The position numbers and the translations under genes are program-made. Of a DNA stretch of 64,000 bases, positions 22,920 to 36,137 are shown in pieces (the stretch's first letter is position 1; every line of letters starts with the position of its first letter). This stretch comes from Manihot esculenta. Its lineage: Eukaryota; Streptophyta; Magnoliopsida; Malpighiales; Euphorbiaceae. A model generated the notes under the pieces. The model was not told where the DNA came from. It did not search any database and saw nothing but the letters and a program-made list of their open reading frames with translations. The DNA is taken from positions 33,598,716-33,662,715 of the forward strand of contig NC_035176.2 of the NCBI RefSeq assembly GCF_001659605.2, written 5' to 3'.

Positions 22920-25640
22920 TGAATTGCGGGAAAGAAGAAAGGGCTGTTGGTGTGGTGATAATGGAGGGCCATCAAATGGAAACTATCATCGAAAATGGTC
23001 GACATGCATCCACCAACCGAGACATGTGGAGCAATTTTGACCCTTTCTCATTTCTCTTCTCATTCTGGTTCTCACGTAGCGCCCTCTTGTTAAAATCTAT
23101 TTGTATGGGATTTCATCCGCTGCGTTCAGTCTTACTGTATCATATGGTATGGTAGGCTGCCTACCGTTTCATTCAGTCTGAAATCTGTTTCAGTTCTTAG
23201 GATTAGTGGCTCAAAATCAGATGGAAATAAATCCAAAATCCGCCGATGTGCTTAGCTTCATTTTAATTTTTTAATTAAATATATCCACAACTTTAAATTA
23301 AATATCAAATATGTCTTATTATACTAAAATTTTTTTAATAATAAAATATTATTTCTTTAATTTTTAAATAATAAAACTTGTGTATCATTTTTAAATAAAA
23401 TAAAAAATCAACATTTAAAATATTTTAAAATTAATATTTTAACATATCAAGATGTATTTATCTTACAATATGGGTATATTTAATTTAAAAAATTAAAATT
23501 AGCTTATTTAACCAGATAAAACATATAAATGTAAAATTTAAAATTATTTTCAAAAAAATCATATTGTAAGATAATACAGATTTAACTTCAAATTTAACTT
23601 ATTCGGTTTGAGTTGATTAAACGATAGGTTTTTTTTTTAAGAAAAAAAATATAAATCTAATAAAATCTATTTGATGTAATTTAAGAAATACTAAAAAATA
23701 ATTTGATTTTAATCCAAACCCAATTAAAAGACTTGGCAATAATTTTAAAGTAATAAATATTGTTTTAACTAAGACAAAATACTATTATTTAGTGATTGAT
23801 AAAATATATTATAAAAATATACTTTTTTGTAATATTTAACAAATCACTATTTAAATAATTATTTACTATTACTCAAAATATAATTAATTTTTATTTTAAA
23901 AAATAAAATCATATATAATTTTATAAATATTTATTTATTTTATTTTATTTATAAAATAAATCATGCGGATAAACTTTATCCTATCTATATTATTGAATGG
24001 TTAATAAATTGAATATTGGATCTTGATATGGAAAGATATTAAAATGACATCACAAAATAAAATCAATACCAATCAATAATATAATTCAATTTTTTCATGT
24101 TGAATATATAGATTTCTTTACCATAAAAGAAGAATATCAAAATATTTCACACAAGTCAAATAGTGATTATCCTATATTTATAAATTATCCACATTATATA
24201 ATAATTATTTAAAATAAATTATGTGATCGCAAAATAGAGACACTTATAAAAATATGAATTTAAAGCGCGATCTCATCTAATAAAAGTAAAATTCAAACAT
24301 TGAATCACCTCTCATCCTACCTTAATAGATGTAATTTTGGCATAAAATTACTATTAGTATATTGTCATTACATCAGTAATTGTGGGATTATCGACCAATT
24401 ATTTAGCGATATCCTTATCAAACAATCGGCCATATCATCTATAGATTTTTAAGAAATAATATATTTAACTTTATTTTTTTATAATATAAAATTAAATAAT
24501 TACGAAGATAAATATATATAATTCTTATATAATTATTTTTTGTGTTCTAAGCTATTTTTTATATTTGTTTATTCTTTAATTTATTTCTTATATTTATAAT
24601 ATTTGTTCTATTCTTCAATCGGAGCATAATTTTATTTTGACTACATCATCAATTTAGTTTTAATAATATCAATTATTAAAATATATTTAAAAAAATAATT
24701 ATTAAAATAATATCCGATGAGAATTAATTTCAGTAAATGGAAAATTAGATGTGATATCATATCCCAGTTGGTAATGTGTATATGGTAATGGAATTTAATT
24801 AAAATAAAAATAACTACAATTAAAATTCTAATTTAAAAAACTTTATTTACTATTTTGAATCATCCATTAAACTAAATACATAACACATTTGAAAATAGAA
24901 AACATTTGGGTTATTTTGTGTAGAACAATTTATATGAAATAACACACTAATTATATTAGGAGTAAGATTGAATAAATAAACATCCATGTATTAATTGATT
25001 CTTAAAATTTATAACATTTTGCAGCTATTTTTTCAAAACAAAAATAATAATGTGTTTGATTTACTAAACGGCATCGTAGAGTATAATTTGTGTTCTTAAA
25101 CAGGTCACCTCACTTCAGGGTGTTTCCACTCAGGACATGGGGGGATTAGGCAACTACAGGTTGGTTCTTCTGGTGATCCCAACAAACTCCAAAGTTTCTT
25201 CTTTCTTAAAAATAATTAAAAAAAGATTAAATTCATGGTAGGTGGAAAAAAAATTCATAAGAATCTCGGAACTTAAAAGCCAACCTCTACGTGCTTCTTT
25301 AAATATTAATCATAATTGTAGATTGAATTTTTTTTTTTGTTTAGATTTTGAAATTAAGGACATTAGATCAAATCATATGTTTTCTAATTTAATTGAATTA
25401 ACTATTTTTGTTTTTATTGGAAAAAAAAATAAAGTTGATTTGATATAGAATTACGTAAAATCAAACAATTCTGGTTCGATTTTTAATTCAATAAGAAAGA
25501 GAAAATTGAACTCAACCGAATTACCATCAGAACCGGACCTTGGCTTCGCTATAGCCGTTGATCCTTGACTCGTCTCACGCGCGCATCGAATCCTTTAGTT
25601 CATGGGACGGCAAGCTCCACTGGATTATTATTATTTTTTT
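22920..25640. other. AT-rich intergenic region
   Basis: About 2.7 kb between divergent genes. Most is very AT-rich with A/T homopolymers; the short ORFs resemble no family. I see no tRNA, no terminal repeats and no coding signal. Confidence 0.55.
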
Positions 25641-25659
25641 GTTTAAATAAATAAAATAA

Positions 25660-28600
25660 AAATTCGCATTGCCTCGCCATGGGCTCTTCTTTTTTAACTC
25701 AAACGCGAATTTGGTTTCTCCTCCTTTCTCTTAAACGCCCCCTTAACCTCTCTCTATCCTTCTGTGCACAAACCCAAAGCAAAGGTAGTATGCATATTGC
25801 ATTTATTTTTTTTTTTCCATTAAAAAATCGATTAGATGCCTTCCCGTTATTCGAATTTTACGTTTTTGTTTCCTTCAATTTTCTGTTTGTTTCTTACGAA
25901 AATTAACAGTTGATGTTCTTTCCTTTTTCTTTCAATATGATTCTGATGGTAATCGAATTTGTTTTGTGGTTGCTTTTGTATTTGTGAAAGTCGGGATGTT
26001 TTTATCATAGAGGATGTTGCTCTCTCTCTCTATATATTTTATGAAGTTCAGCTTTTATGATCCCTTGAATCACGGAGGAAGAGTCCTTATTTTTAGGAAT
26101 AAAAAGAAAGTGTTGTTAATTGTGTGGAGAATTAGCTGTGATTCCTACAAAAACGATGAGACCCATTTTTATTGGGTTTGTTCCTTTCTTAACATCATAC
26201 TTAAACTGAATATGAATTGGTTAGTTAAATGTAATTCGTGAACTCCATTTCAATTCCTCTTGATTGGTTTTCATCCTCTTTTTTAATGCTAGGTAGAGGG
26301 TTTCCTCAGTTACAACATTTTTTATTTGTTTGGTTAATGAGGAATTTTAGGCTTTTGTCTTTGCTATGTCTGTGATTATGACGATCGGAACAATTCCTAA
26401 ACTTTAACAGTTTCCTTTCCATAAGCCAAAGGAGTGAAAACATGGGATGAATTCAAGTGTGTGGATTATATCTTGGTTTTTGATAACTTGAGGTGAGAAT
26501 GAGTTCTATTATCTGTGATTATCCACTGCTTAATCATACATTTTCTATCATTGATCCACATTGATATTCTGTATCCTTTTTTTTTGTTCAAAATGTTTCT
26601 GTTATTTCTCAATGAAGTATTGGAAGCATTTTCAACATGTAGAATGTTCATTCTTAATAGTAGTAATGACTTAATGCTACATATGGTAGCATCTACTATG
26701 CTTTGCACAGAAACTTATAGGAAAATGTATCAATATATAATGAATGGAAGAAACTTTAATGATAGTCATTACTGCAGAAATAGCACTTGAAGTTGAGCAG
26801 TTGTAATTTGAAAGTATCTTGGGTAAGATAGGAATCTCCACCTTCCACTTAATAGTTTAAGTGCTTTGGTGAACTACATGAAAAAATTTGATCCAATGAT
26901 GTTTTTACATTTTCCTGTATGATTGGATGTGAATTGATTTTCTAATTATTGTAGTCTTGGTATTGCTAAAGATTTTACTTTTTGGCACTTGCAAGATCTC
27001 TAATTTGGTCTAAGGTATGTGGATGTCTTTAATGCAAACTTTGGCACTAAGTTTGGCCTTTGCTTATATGCTAACTTGTGTATATTGAGGTGCTGTGATT
27101 ATTGGTTTGCTTCTTTTCATTGATACAAAGTTTTGCAACTTTTTTCTGCGATTTTAAACAATTTAGTGAATCACCAAGTAGAAGTTTTTCTTTTCTTAAG
27201 TATTATATTTTCACTGTCACAGACTTGAGGGATTGTACATCATTAGTCATGGACGAGTGTTCTGGTAAAAGAGCTGGTGATGGGCTGGTTGTCTCTAGAA
27301 AGGGATCTACCCTTGATTTGAATGATAGTGCCAATGATAAAGACCAAAATGCTCAATTTTGCAACCGCATTGGGTGTACTAGTGGGAGGCTAAACTCTGC
27401 TAAATGTACGCAAATCAGTTATTCAGAGAAAGCCCAATCTTCAAGGCAATCATTACGTTCTCTGTCAAATGGCAAGGAAATAATTGGAAGTTCTTCTAGG
27501 ACCTTCTCCGCAACCAGCAATCTTGGGAAATCTTTTGCAGGACCTCGGAAAAGGCGGACTTCTCAGCCAGAAAGAGATCCATGTGAGGCTGTTAGTTTTC
27601 AAGATGATCCTGAACTGCCAAAATTTGTAACTCCTCCTAGAAAGATCCAACAAGGTCTTGGCTCTGAATCTGATGATGCTGGGCCTAGTGAGAGCACCTC
27701 AATGGAAGTTGGTAGCTCTAGTACACCCAGCACAAGATCTCATAGGAATTTATATCAGAAATTAGGAATAGGTAAACCAGATGTATCTGTACGCTCGCCT
27801 GTTCTATTGATATCTAAAACCTCAAGTCAAGGGACTCGTGCTAGTCCACACAGGTATGGTATGAGAAACGTTAGATGCAGTTCAGTGTTGCACGCCTTCC
27901 CTACAGGATCTTCAACATCAGATTCAAATCTCATTAGACGAAAAGAAACAACTAACAAGAGAATCACTGGTGGAGAAAGTAGTTTCTCTGCTAGAGGAAA
28001 GAAAATAAGCGAGTCATCTTTGGAAGGGCGGCATTCTAGTTCTAGCTACGGTATCTCAATTTCCGATTCAAGAAGAACCAGAAATGCACCTTCCAACCAG
28101 GATGATGGTCCTGCATCAGTTAGGACTCGAAGATCAGTTGGTTACACTTGGACCAAGGTTGCTAATCAAGAAAGTGGAAATAATCTATCACCAAATGAGC
28201 CCCATGTAATCCCACAAATGTCTCAGCCTATTTTGTCCATTGATTTGAATTCTCCTACTTCATCACATCAACTCTCTACAGAATCCTCCCAAAATCTCTC
28301 AAGGTCTTATGGTCTACCTGGTAGTAGCCATGAGAGTTTTTGGGGCATTAGGTCATCCAATCCTGCAGAAGTTGTCAACATCCAATCTAGTGTGGAGAAC
28401 TTCCAGCACTTCAATATGGATGGAATTGCTGAGGTAATTAGTCCATGTGATATTGTGTCATTTTCTTTCCTTCCCCATGTTAACATGAATCAAATTTTGT
28501 TTACATAATTGGGGAGGAGGGTTTGATGATTAATGATTAATTTATTCGGGCAGATGTTACAGGCACTTGAGAGGGTTGAACAAGATGAAGAGCTAACCTA

Positions 28601-29657
28601 TGAGGTAGGTCATCTTTCAGCATTTAGACATTGACCAGTTTGTGCATTTATTTCTGACTCATTTCCCTTATATGGCAGCAATTACTTGTTCTGGAGACTA
28701 ATATGTTTCTTAATGGGCTGAATTTCTATGACCAGCATAGAGACATGAGATTGGATATTGATAATATGTCATATGAGGTGTGTTCCTGTTTCTGATTGCA
28801 TTAATATATATGGATTTGCTTCTCACATTTTTTCCTTAGCCTTTTACCTTGTGTTTCATTTTGCTTTGTTGTTCATGAGCTTCACTCAGCATAAAGAACA
28901 AAACTTTATTAACTAAGCTACAAAGTACTCAATTTTCTTTAGATATTCTAACGTGTCTGTATTTTACTGTTGTCTCTACAGGAGTTATTAGCTCTAGAAG
29001 AAAGGATGGGTACGGTGAGCACAGCACTAACTGAGGAAGCATTGTCAGAATGCCTTGAGATTAGCATCTATCAGTCAGCATCCCCGGTGGATGCTACTTT
29101 GGACTTTTGTGGGGAAAATGCTCATGCCAAATGCAGTATCTGTCAGGTCCTTTTTTTAAACAAGCCGAAATATATCCTTTATTTTTTTTATCTTCTATGT
29201 CGTTATTTAGAAGCAATATAGCCAAATCAAACCAAATTATGTAGATGTAGAACCGTAGAAGCAATCTCTTTTCTGGTTTTAATTCAAATGTGCTTGGCTT
29301 AACTTGAGTGGTTTAAATCTGATTAAGTTTGGGTTTGTGTATGGACACATATTTTTAAATAGCTTTTGTGAAAAGGTAAAGAAAAGAGTTGGGTTGTTGC
29401 AATTTACCCAGATTGCATTTGAGCATGGCAGAATGTGTTCATTTGCCAACTTCATTGAACTCACCCATTTCGACCTTATGTTTCTATTGCAGGAGGAATA
29501 TGCTGCTGGAGATGAAGTGGGGAGATTGAAATGTGAGCATAGGTATCATGTGGCCTGCATACATCAATGGTTGAGGCTTAAGAACTGGTGCCCCGTTTGC
29601 AAGTTATCGGCAGTGCCCTCATCCTCACCAGCATCACCACCAGCAGTCAATCAATAA
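25660..29657 (+). CDS. RING-H2 E3 ubiquitin-protein ligase (MBR/JUL1-like)
   Basis: The coding sequence starts at ATG 27249 (MDECSGKRAGDGLVVSRKGS). Exons: a leader exon ending 25784, then 27223-28433, 28554-28604, 28679-28777, 28982-29146 and 29493-29657, giving 554 residues. The N-terminal ~400 residues are Ser/Arg-rich and probably disordered, with conserved islands such as GPRKRRTSQ and ILSIDLNSP. A helical stretch follows (MSYEELLALEERMGTVSTAL), then a C-terminal RING-H2 with C496-x2-C499-x14-C514-x-H516-x2-H519-x2-C522-x10-C533-x2-C536; all eight zinc ligands are present. It should transfer ubiquitin from an E2. The closest remembered relatives are Arabidopsis At5g10650, At4g31450 and At5g24870; substrates cannot be told from sequence. 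The leader exon is open in frame with the main ORF, so a longer N-terminus is possible. Confidence 0.9.
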
Positions 29658-30886
29658 TTGGATGTTTGAGACTGACTTTATTTTGTCCAAACTAAGTACA
29701 TCTCCTGCATCATTTTTTTTCATTATATATATATTTTGAGAAAAATGGAGATCATTTTCTTTTCTGTACATATCAACTCTCTTTTATGTCAATAGACTAA
29801 TAAACTCGGGCACCATTGCCTTCACATCGAGAACTTCTCATTTATAAAATAGAACCTGGTGAATGGAATTTATCTGCTGTGCTGTCTTTTATTATACAAA
29901 TACTGTTTCTGAATTGAATGCGTCACTTTTTTCTAGGAGTTGGCAATTTACTTCTCGTGATGACTTGTTTTGGAGATGAGGGATAATCTCTTGGCAAAGT
30001 AACTTTGCATGCGTGAAGCAAGTTGATCCTGACCTTTACAGCCACTGACAAAGGCGCTCCTTACGGAGTAGCTAAATACAAACTAGGGCAGCATTCTCTG
30101 GACCGACAATAGGATTCCTTACTCCTTAAAATGTATGGTTTAACATCTGTTTTATCTCACATTAATATAAGTAGAAAAAGTGCTTTCCTTGTTCAATGAA
30201 ATGATATTCTGCCCTTTAACCGTCTTTTCCTTTCCTTGCCCCTGAAAAGGCAAGTGGTTATAGAAGGGTATACATTGGAGAGGAAATCCTTTTTTCGACA
30301 AACAAAAAAAAAGGATGCTCGTCTTGCAGAATTACTAAGATTATCCTGTATTTCTGGGTTTGTTTTTGTCATTTCTCTAAGAAATTAATTAGGTCTGCTT
30401 TTTCTACTACAAAGGGGACAGCCCCAACTTGGCATTAGTTGACAACACCATCAGCCAGCAATGGACTTTTAGCAAGATCTTATGTATGAAAAACTATAAT
30501 ATATAGTTTGTAAGGAAATTCTTTTAAATATAACATGCTTTTTTATTGTATTGCTTCACAATTCACATGGCTTTCCTTCCACATTCGCATTTGCCTCATC
30601 TCCAATTTGCAATTCCGAAGCCTGGTTCAAATCGTTCAGCTAGTCCATCACAAATCCCTGATGGACTGCTGGAAGCTGGACAAACTGAAATTTCTATTCT
30701 GCTAGTTATTCAGTTCCTGCTGCGTAATGCACAATGATCTGCCCTCCAATATGCTACAGAAAGGGACAGCCAAAACACCCAAGTTCTATTTGCACATCTA
30801 AATCTGCACTTTGTGTGTACATCAGCAAAGAAACTCATTTTCATAAAAGTTGCAATGAAATCACACCCTCTCCTAATTTCCTGTAG

Positions 30887-31260
30887 TTTCCAGAGGGGAA
30901 ATCCAAAGGAACTGCTGAAAAACCTCACCTTATAATGCAGCGCCAAAGATGTTTGGTAGACCGTATTTCAATAGAAAATTTGATTGCATTACATTATATT
31001 ACTGTGTACCAAACATGGTCTATAAAGTAAAGAATAGAAAAAATGTAATCAAAACTGGAAAAATTGAGCTCATAAGCCTCAGTAATTGTTCTAATAGAAT
31101 TTCCAGAGGGGAAATCCAAGGAACTGCTGAAACACCTTACCTTTATACTGCAATGCAAAATACTTTAGGTCTATAATGAAGAAAATGGTAGAAAAATGTG
31201 ATCAAGACTGTAAAAACAATTTAATAAGCTTCAGCTATCATTCTAATTGATTTTCCACTG
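30887..31260. repeat. Imperfect tandem duplication, ~213-bp period
   Basis: The segment starting TTTCCAGAGGGGAAATCCAA at 30887 recurs at 31100 with GGAACTGCTGAAA and a matching tail (GTAGAAAAATGTGATCAAGA-like). The second copy is shorter and diverged by small gaps. It has no coding content. Confidence 0.7.
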
Positions 31261-32502
31261 CTTCCTCCCTGGCATATTATTATAAAATGATGCAAAAGAA
31301 AATATTAAAAATAAAATTCTGCTTCTCTGATCAATTGACAATAAGGGTCATTTAGAGCATGATAAACAGTTGAAAAGACCAGTCCTAAAAGGATATTGTA
31401 GCAACAAAGCTGGCTTTAATGGCCCAAATGATAATAAATGAAATGACAGAATTTAGTTCTTAGACTCTACAACGATGTCCCTGATCAATCCCAGAAAGCC
31501 GCAAGCCAGTATTTTTTTGGCATGATGAACGGTTAAAATACACAGGCATGGTGGAAACACTAATTAATGAGAACTCCAAGAAAGAAGCAAGTGAATATGA
31601 TAACCTGCAATAACAAATAGATGTTGAATCCTTCTGTGCATACAAGAGCAATCAGGTAATAAATTGAGCTAATGAATCTTTAGGAGTCATCTAATTATTG
31701 AAAACACTCTGAATGTAAGTATAGTGTAGAAGATTTCAGCCATAATCCTCGTTTCCTTTTGGGACAACAAACTTTCTATTCCTTCAGGTTCCGTTGGAGC
31801 AATATCAACAACTTCCTATCCTTTTCAGATTGACTCATGAATCTCTTCCTGATCCCATTTTTCTCATTAATTCCAACATTGCAGATATTCTAATGACTAC
31901 CATAATAAACAACATCAATCTCAAACTAGTTAGCATTAGGCTATATGGATCGTTGTTGCCATCTATGTCCTAACAACTAGCAAGAATAAAATTCCAACAT
32001 CACTTCCAACCCTTAAAAGTTCAGCCAAATCTCAAAGAATTATCTCCTATGGGTTTTGCAGAGGTAACAAAATAACAGCACAGAAGCACAGAATCTAGAG
32101 AACAAACAACAGCAGTTCTTCCATATTCACTGCTAAAGCAAGACACAACAAAACTATAAACTTTGACAATATTCATTCTGTATTCCTTTAAGAGAGTATA
32201 AGAAATAATGCACAATGCTTTCTAGATGTATGACCTGCTGTGCTGCAATTACAATGCATGAGATGTTGAAAGTGATATTACCTTTAACCAAGCTACAAAC
32301 AGTTACCTTTCAGGCATCTTTAGTTTCCTCACCACCCCTCCGACATAACTTGAGATATTCAATATCAGTGAAATAGAAGAAAGAAAGCAGAAAGCACAAA
32401 TCTTTATTCAATCATTTTGTATGAGAATATCCTAATTTTGTTCATTCCCCCAGCATATAGACAACGCAGGCTAGTTTGCTCCAAGTTATGACACATTCAA
32501 CC

Positions 32503-32575
32503 CCGTACAGTAGGAATTGAACCTAAGAATTCACTAATTGTGAGTTGGATGCTTTAATCATTCAGCCGTGGAGGC
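32503..32575 (-). pseudogene. trnI-CAU-like tRNA relic (plastid-derived or SINE head)
   Basis: The minus strand from 32575 reads like a tRNA: GGCTGAATGATTAAAGC (D arm/A box), ATCCAACTCACAATTAGTGA (anticodon region) and TTAGGTTCAATTCCTACTG (T arm/B box). It lines up closely with plastid trnI-CAU as remembered. The anticodon reads CAC instead of CAT, and the acceptor stem (GCCTCCA against TACGGGG) no longer pairs as in the plastid gene. The flanks do not look like the plastid trnI surroundings I remember. It is therefore a relic, either of a plastid DNA insertion or of a tRNA-derived SINE. Confidence 0.7.
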
Positions 32576-34178
32576 TTAGAGGGGATCCACATATATGATG
32601 AATAACCAAATTCCAATCGAAATGAAATTTTCAGGATAAATTCATACAACGTAGGAGGAATTCATGGTGCCAGTCAAGCAATTATAGCAAAGCAAGAAGA
32701 CCTTACAACTTTTACATGCATATGAATTGATTAGATTTTCTAGATTTAAGAAGCTTGCATGACTGTACTGCTTACATTTTGGTCTACATGCAGAACTAGC
32801 CCCAATAAACTGTTGGTTAATTTGAACACGCAACTTTACTGCATACATAATCTATAGCCAATTTTTATTAAAATCCCAGAAAGGCACAATAGTCTATATC
32901 TACTATATAAACCCTCAACCATACTGGTCAATCCACTCCATATATTCTCGGTATTGGCACAATATAAAGATTACAAGCTCCGCCAATGAAGTCCAAGCAA
33001 TGGTGACTCCAGTAAACTCAATTGGTAGGTTTGCACAGCAACGCCCAATCTGAAGCAAAGCTACTTCAATTTAGCCTCGACTGAAAGAGAAACTTGTTTG
33101 CTGGTTTCTTTACTCTCAGTTTTCCACCTCCCCGAGATGCAAAGATAATTAATTTTCAAACATCAAGGTGGAAATCAGATGGATTGTCCTGTAGTCTGAT
33201 GATAAATCACACCTGACTATTAGAGTATCTTCCATAAACACTCTGAGTTGCAGCTGTTCTATAATCTGCAGGAGCATTTATGTGTATCCAAATATATCTC
33301 TATAAAATGAATTACAGAAGATTGACACCAACATTAGACTCAGTAACAACTTCAGTTTTGACCAATATGTTAAGTTCTGCCAAACAGCCTGTTTAAGATT
33401 AGCCAGATTTCAAAATTCAAACGCTTCTATGCTTATCTCATGCTTCTGCGCAAGACGAAAATTGTACATCTCCTTCTCATACATATGATTTTAGATTAAG
33501 TAGCTTTACTGCATCAACAGCTTTTTGAATGACTAATTAGAAGCTAAGTCTCCAGACAAACACAGAATGATTCAGTAATAACTAAGCATTTAGATTATAT
33601 AGGTGTTACGTAGTTGCAAAAGCAAATCTAAAGCACAAGGAAAAGTCAGTGGATATTAATGTTTTATTCATATTGGAATTCCAATCAATTATCAGATTAA
33701 AAATACATAAAGAGCAACTCTATAGCTCTTACACCAGCGATTTTACCTTTCCCCAAGCTACACAAGAGTATCCCTGCAAAACTGTCTTAGATTTCCTTTT
33801 CATAGGCTGTAAATTGCATAGATGAACTTCAGATCTGTAGTGATGGCACAAGTCAGCCAATGCTGATGCTTATCATACAACACAGCAATCGATCATGGGC
33901 ATTCTATTTAAAAGTTTCCATTGCATGGTTGCTTTTAAATAGTTAGTTTCCTTATTCCCACAGGCTCTGCAGGAGGAAAACAGACATTTGGATACTCAAT
34001 ACCACAATTTCATCTTGCAAGGGCCGAGCTCCATCTGAAGGCGGAACCATGTAGTTCATCATGGCAATCCAAACAGAACATGTTCATCAACACTTCCAAC
34101 AACAGTTATCAAGGCCTCTGAACCAGGACAGCCATGCCCAATTGCAGCTTTGGCACAACAAATATTCATGGAAATGTT

Positions 34179-35435
34179 TCATTCCTCGAACGCATGTGTA
34201 CAGATTTTCTCCAGCAGCAATGGCCAATCTTCACCAAGCTGCTGTGGATTCAGCTCCATTGCAACTTTGAAATCAAGCAAAGATATTGCACAACGAGTCC
34301 TCTGCTCACGCATAACTTCCACAGGTCCACTATTGGCCTGCACCTGTAAGTGATTACTTGGCCACATTCCATTGATCCCTTTGCCTTGAACCTGCTGCTT
34401 ATAGATGGGGTGCTTTCTTGAATCATCTGGAGACCTTGCTCCTACCAACTCAACACAAGATCTGATCAACTTCTTCAAGTACACATCCAACATATTATTC
34501 AGCATATTTGCACATTCCATTGAAACCCCTCCAATGCCCTGCGCAGCTGCAATCTGCTCCATGCGTTTCCGCAGCACCTCTGTACTCGACAGAACACCGC
34601 CTTCACAACAGCTAATATAATCACCACAGTTTGTTGCTGGCATAGTTTTGCGAGCCCGACCTGCAGTAGCAGAATAAGAAGGTACTCCAAGAGGCGCAAG
34701 TAATGAATTTCTAGAGAAAGTAAAGTGGTTTGCTTGCTCCACTTCTTCCCCATCTTCAACAAACGTGATCTGATCTTTGCTATGTATTGATTGTTTTTCA
34801 AATGGCTGATGGAACAACCCTTCACTTTCATTCTTAGGTTGCTCAGCAACTGCTTGAAGATGCTGTAATGGTCTCTGATAATCACATGGAGGCAACCCCC
34901 CATTATCCATAATAACTTTGCTGCCAACATCTTCTACTCCAGTTGATTGATGTGAGACACATTCAACTTTTCCAGTTGGCCCAAGTGGGCTAGGTCTATC
35001 TCGGGGCTTACGATCACGCATCACTGACCTAATCTTCCGTGGCGACATGGGCAAAACCCCATTTGACCAAATAGACGCATTTTGATTCTGATTTGGAAGA
35101 AGGGATCCACTTTGTTCATGTCCATCTTCTCTAGCAGGAGAACGTTTTGCTATCTGAATTGCAGATTTTGTGGGACCTGACTCATAAATTGCTGGTGGGG
35201 TCTTGGCCTGACATGCATTCTTCAAGATGGAACGGATAAGCTGATTGTGCAGGGGAAGATTCTCCCTTCCAAGCAGGCGAAAGCATGACTTATCAAAGTC
35301 ACTTTTGCTCAGCTTCTGACTTAAGAACCTAGTCAAGTAATGAAAATACTTCTTGAACCTCTCAACCCCAACCTTCTTCGATATCTGAGTTTTCAGTTCA
35401 ACCAAATCAATTCTGGAGCTCTGCTGAGGTTGCAT
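34179..35435 (-). CDS. ADA1: SAGA complex subunit ADA1/Tada1 homologue
   Basis: A 418-residue single-exon coding region that begins MQPQQSSRIDLVELKTQISK. The N-terminal ~80 residues (KKVGVERFKKYFHYLTRFLS, SKSDFDKSCFRLLGRENLPL) are the conserved SAGA-Tad1 region of Hfi1/ADA1, a structural subunit of the SAGA histone-acetyltransferase coactivator. A central low-complexity region follows, with MSPRKIRSVMRDRKPRDRPS. The C-terminal third (SSTEVLRKRMEQIAAAQGIG, CANMLNNMLDVYLKKLIRSC) is the histone-fold-like part. Arabidopsis has related proteins (At2g14850, At4g33890, At5g67410 by memory). The length is normal and no lesion is seen. The protein would act in the nucleus as part of transcriptional activation. 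The 5' leader appears to be spliced. Confidence 0.9.
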   Translation of the reverse strand: MQPQQSSRIDLVELKTQISKKVGVERFKKYFHYLTRFLSQKLSKSDFDKSCFRLLGRENLPLHNQLIRSILKNACQAKTPPAIYESGPTKSAIQIAKRSPAREDGHEQSGSLLPNQNQNASIWSNGVLPMSPRKIRSVMRDRKPRDRPSPLGPTGKVECVSHQSTGVEDVGSKVIMDNGGLPPCDYQRPLQHLQAVAEQPKNESEGLFHQPFEKQSIHSKDQITFVEDGEEVEQANHFTFSRNSLLAPLGVPSYSATAGRARKTMPATNCGDYISCCEGGVLSSTEVLRKRMEQIAAAQGIGGVSMECANMLNNMLDVYLKKLIRSCVELVGARSPDDSRKHPIYKQQVQGKGINGMWPSNHLQVQANSGPVEVMREQRTRCAISLLDFKVAMELNPQQLGEDWPLLLEKICTHAFEE

Positions 35436-35456
35436 CTCTCAACAAACAGATTTCTA

Positions 35457-36137
35457 CACCATCCAAAAGAATCACAAGACCCCTACGCCCTCAGTAAACA
35501 CACCAAAATACTTTATAACGGCTTCCAAACAATCACAAATTCACCCAGCCGCATATCAATTCAATGCAAATAAACTCTCACGCTCTGTATATGTCAAGAA
35601 AAAAAAAAAAGACACGAAACAGTATGCACAGAAGAATTAAAACCTCAATAACCAAAAAGAAAAAGGTTATTTATGTTTCCAAATGACCCAAAATTCACCC
35701 GCCCAGAAACAATACAATGCGAACCCAAATCTCATGTTTGCGAAAAAGCCAAAACCCTAGAGATCAAAGTCAGTGGTTAAGCTTATCAAAAAGCCCGAAA
35801 TCAAACCAAATTGATTCAAACACACAATAAATCAAAACCCTAAGTTTGAATCATCAAAGTTGATGGCTCGTAACTGCACGAACCGTAAAAGTGTAGCACT
35901 TGAGAGATTGAATCCACCTTCCCTACCCCCCGCCCGTATTGAAACTTTTGAGAGAATTTAAAAGCTGGAAACTTCAAATTTAGAAAATTGAAGTTGAGAA
36001 AGAAAGATCAGTGGAGCTGGGAGATTGAGTTAAGAAAATAGCACCAATTGCAGACGAAATTGGAATTGCGAAGAAAGTGTGAAAAACTAAACTGTAGAGT
36101 GTGAGATTAAGGTTTAAAGATTAGCGAAACTCTGACC
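35457..36137 (-). other. Probable 5'UTR intron of the ADA1 gene
   Basis: The minus strand has a donor near 36137 (GGTGAAG|GTCAGAG) and an acceptor near 35457 (GGATGGTGTAG|AAATC), about 20 nt before the ATG. Telo-box-like AAACCCTA motifs occur within it (near 35753 and 35835), as is common in plant housekeeping leaders. Read from splice signals only. Confidence 0.45.

Larger units (their letters stand above)
29700..34178. other. Long region without a recognised protein gene
   Basis: About 4.5 kb between the 3' ends of the RING gene and of the minus-strand ADA1 gene. Composition is moderate, not extreme AT. ORFs are all under 80 codons with no family resemblance. It contains a local tandem duplication near 30.9-31.3 kb and a trnI-CAU-like relic near 32.5 kb. 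Part could be ADA1 3'UTR or a non-coding transcript; nothing shows this directly. Confidence 0.5.
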
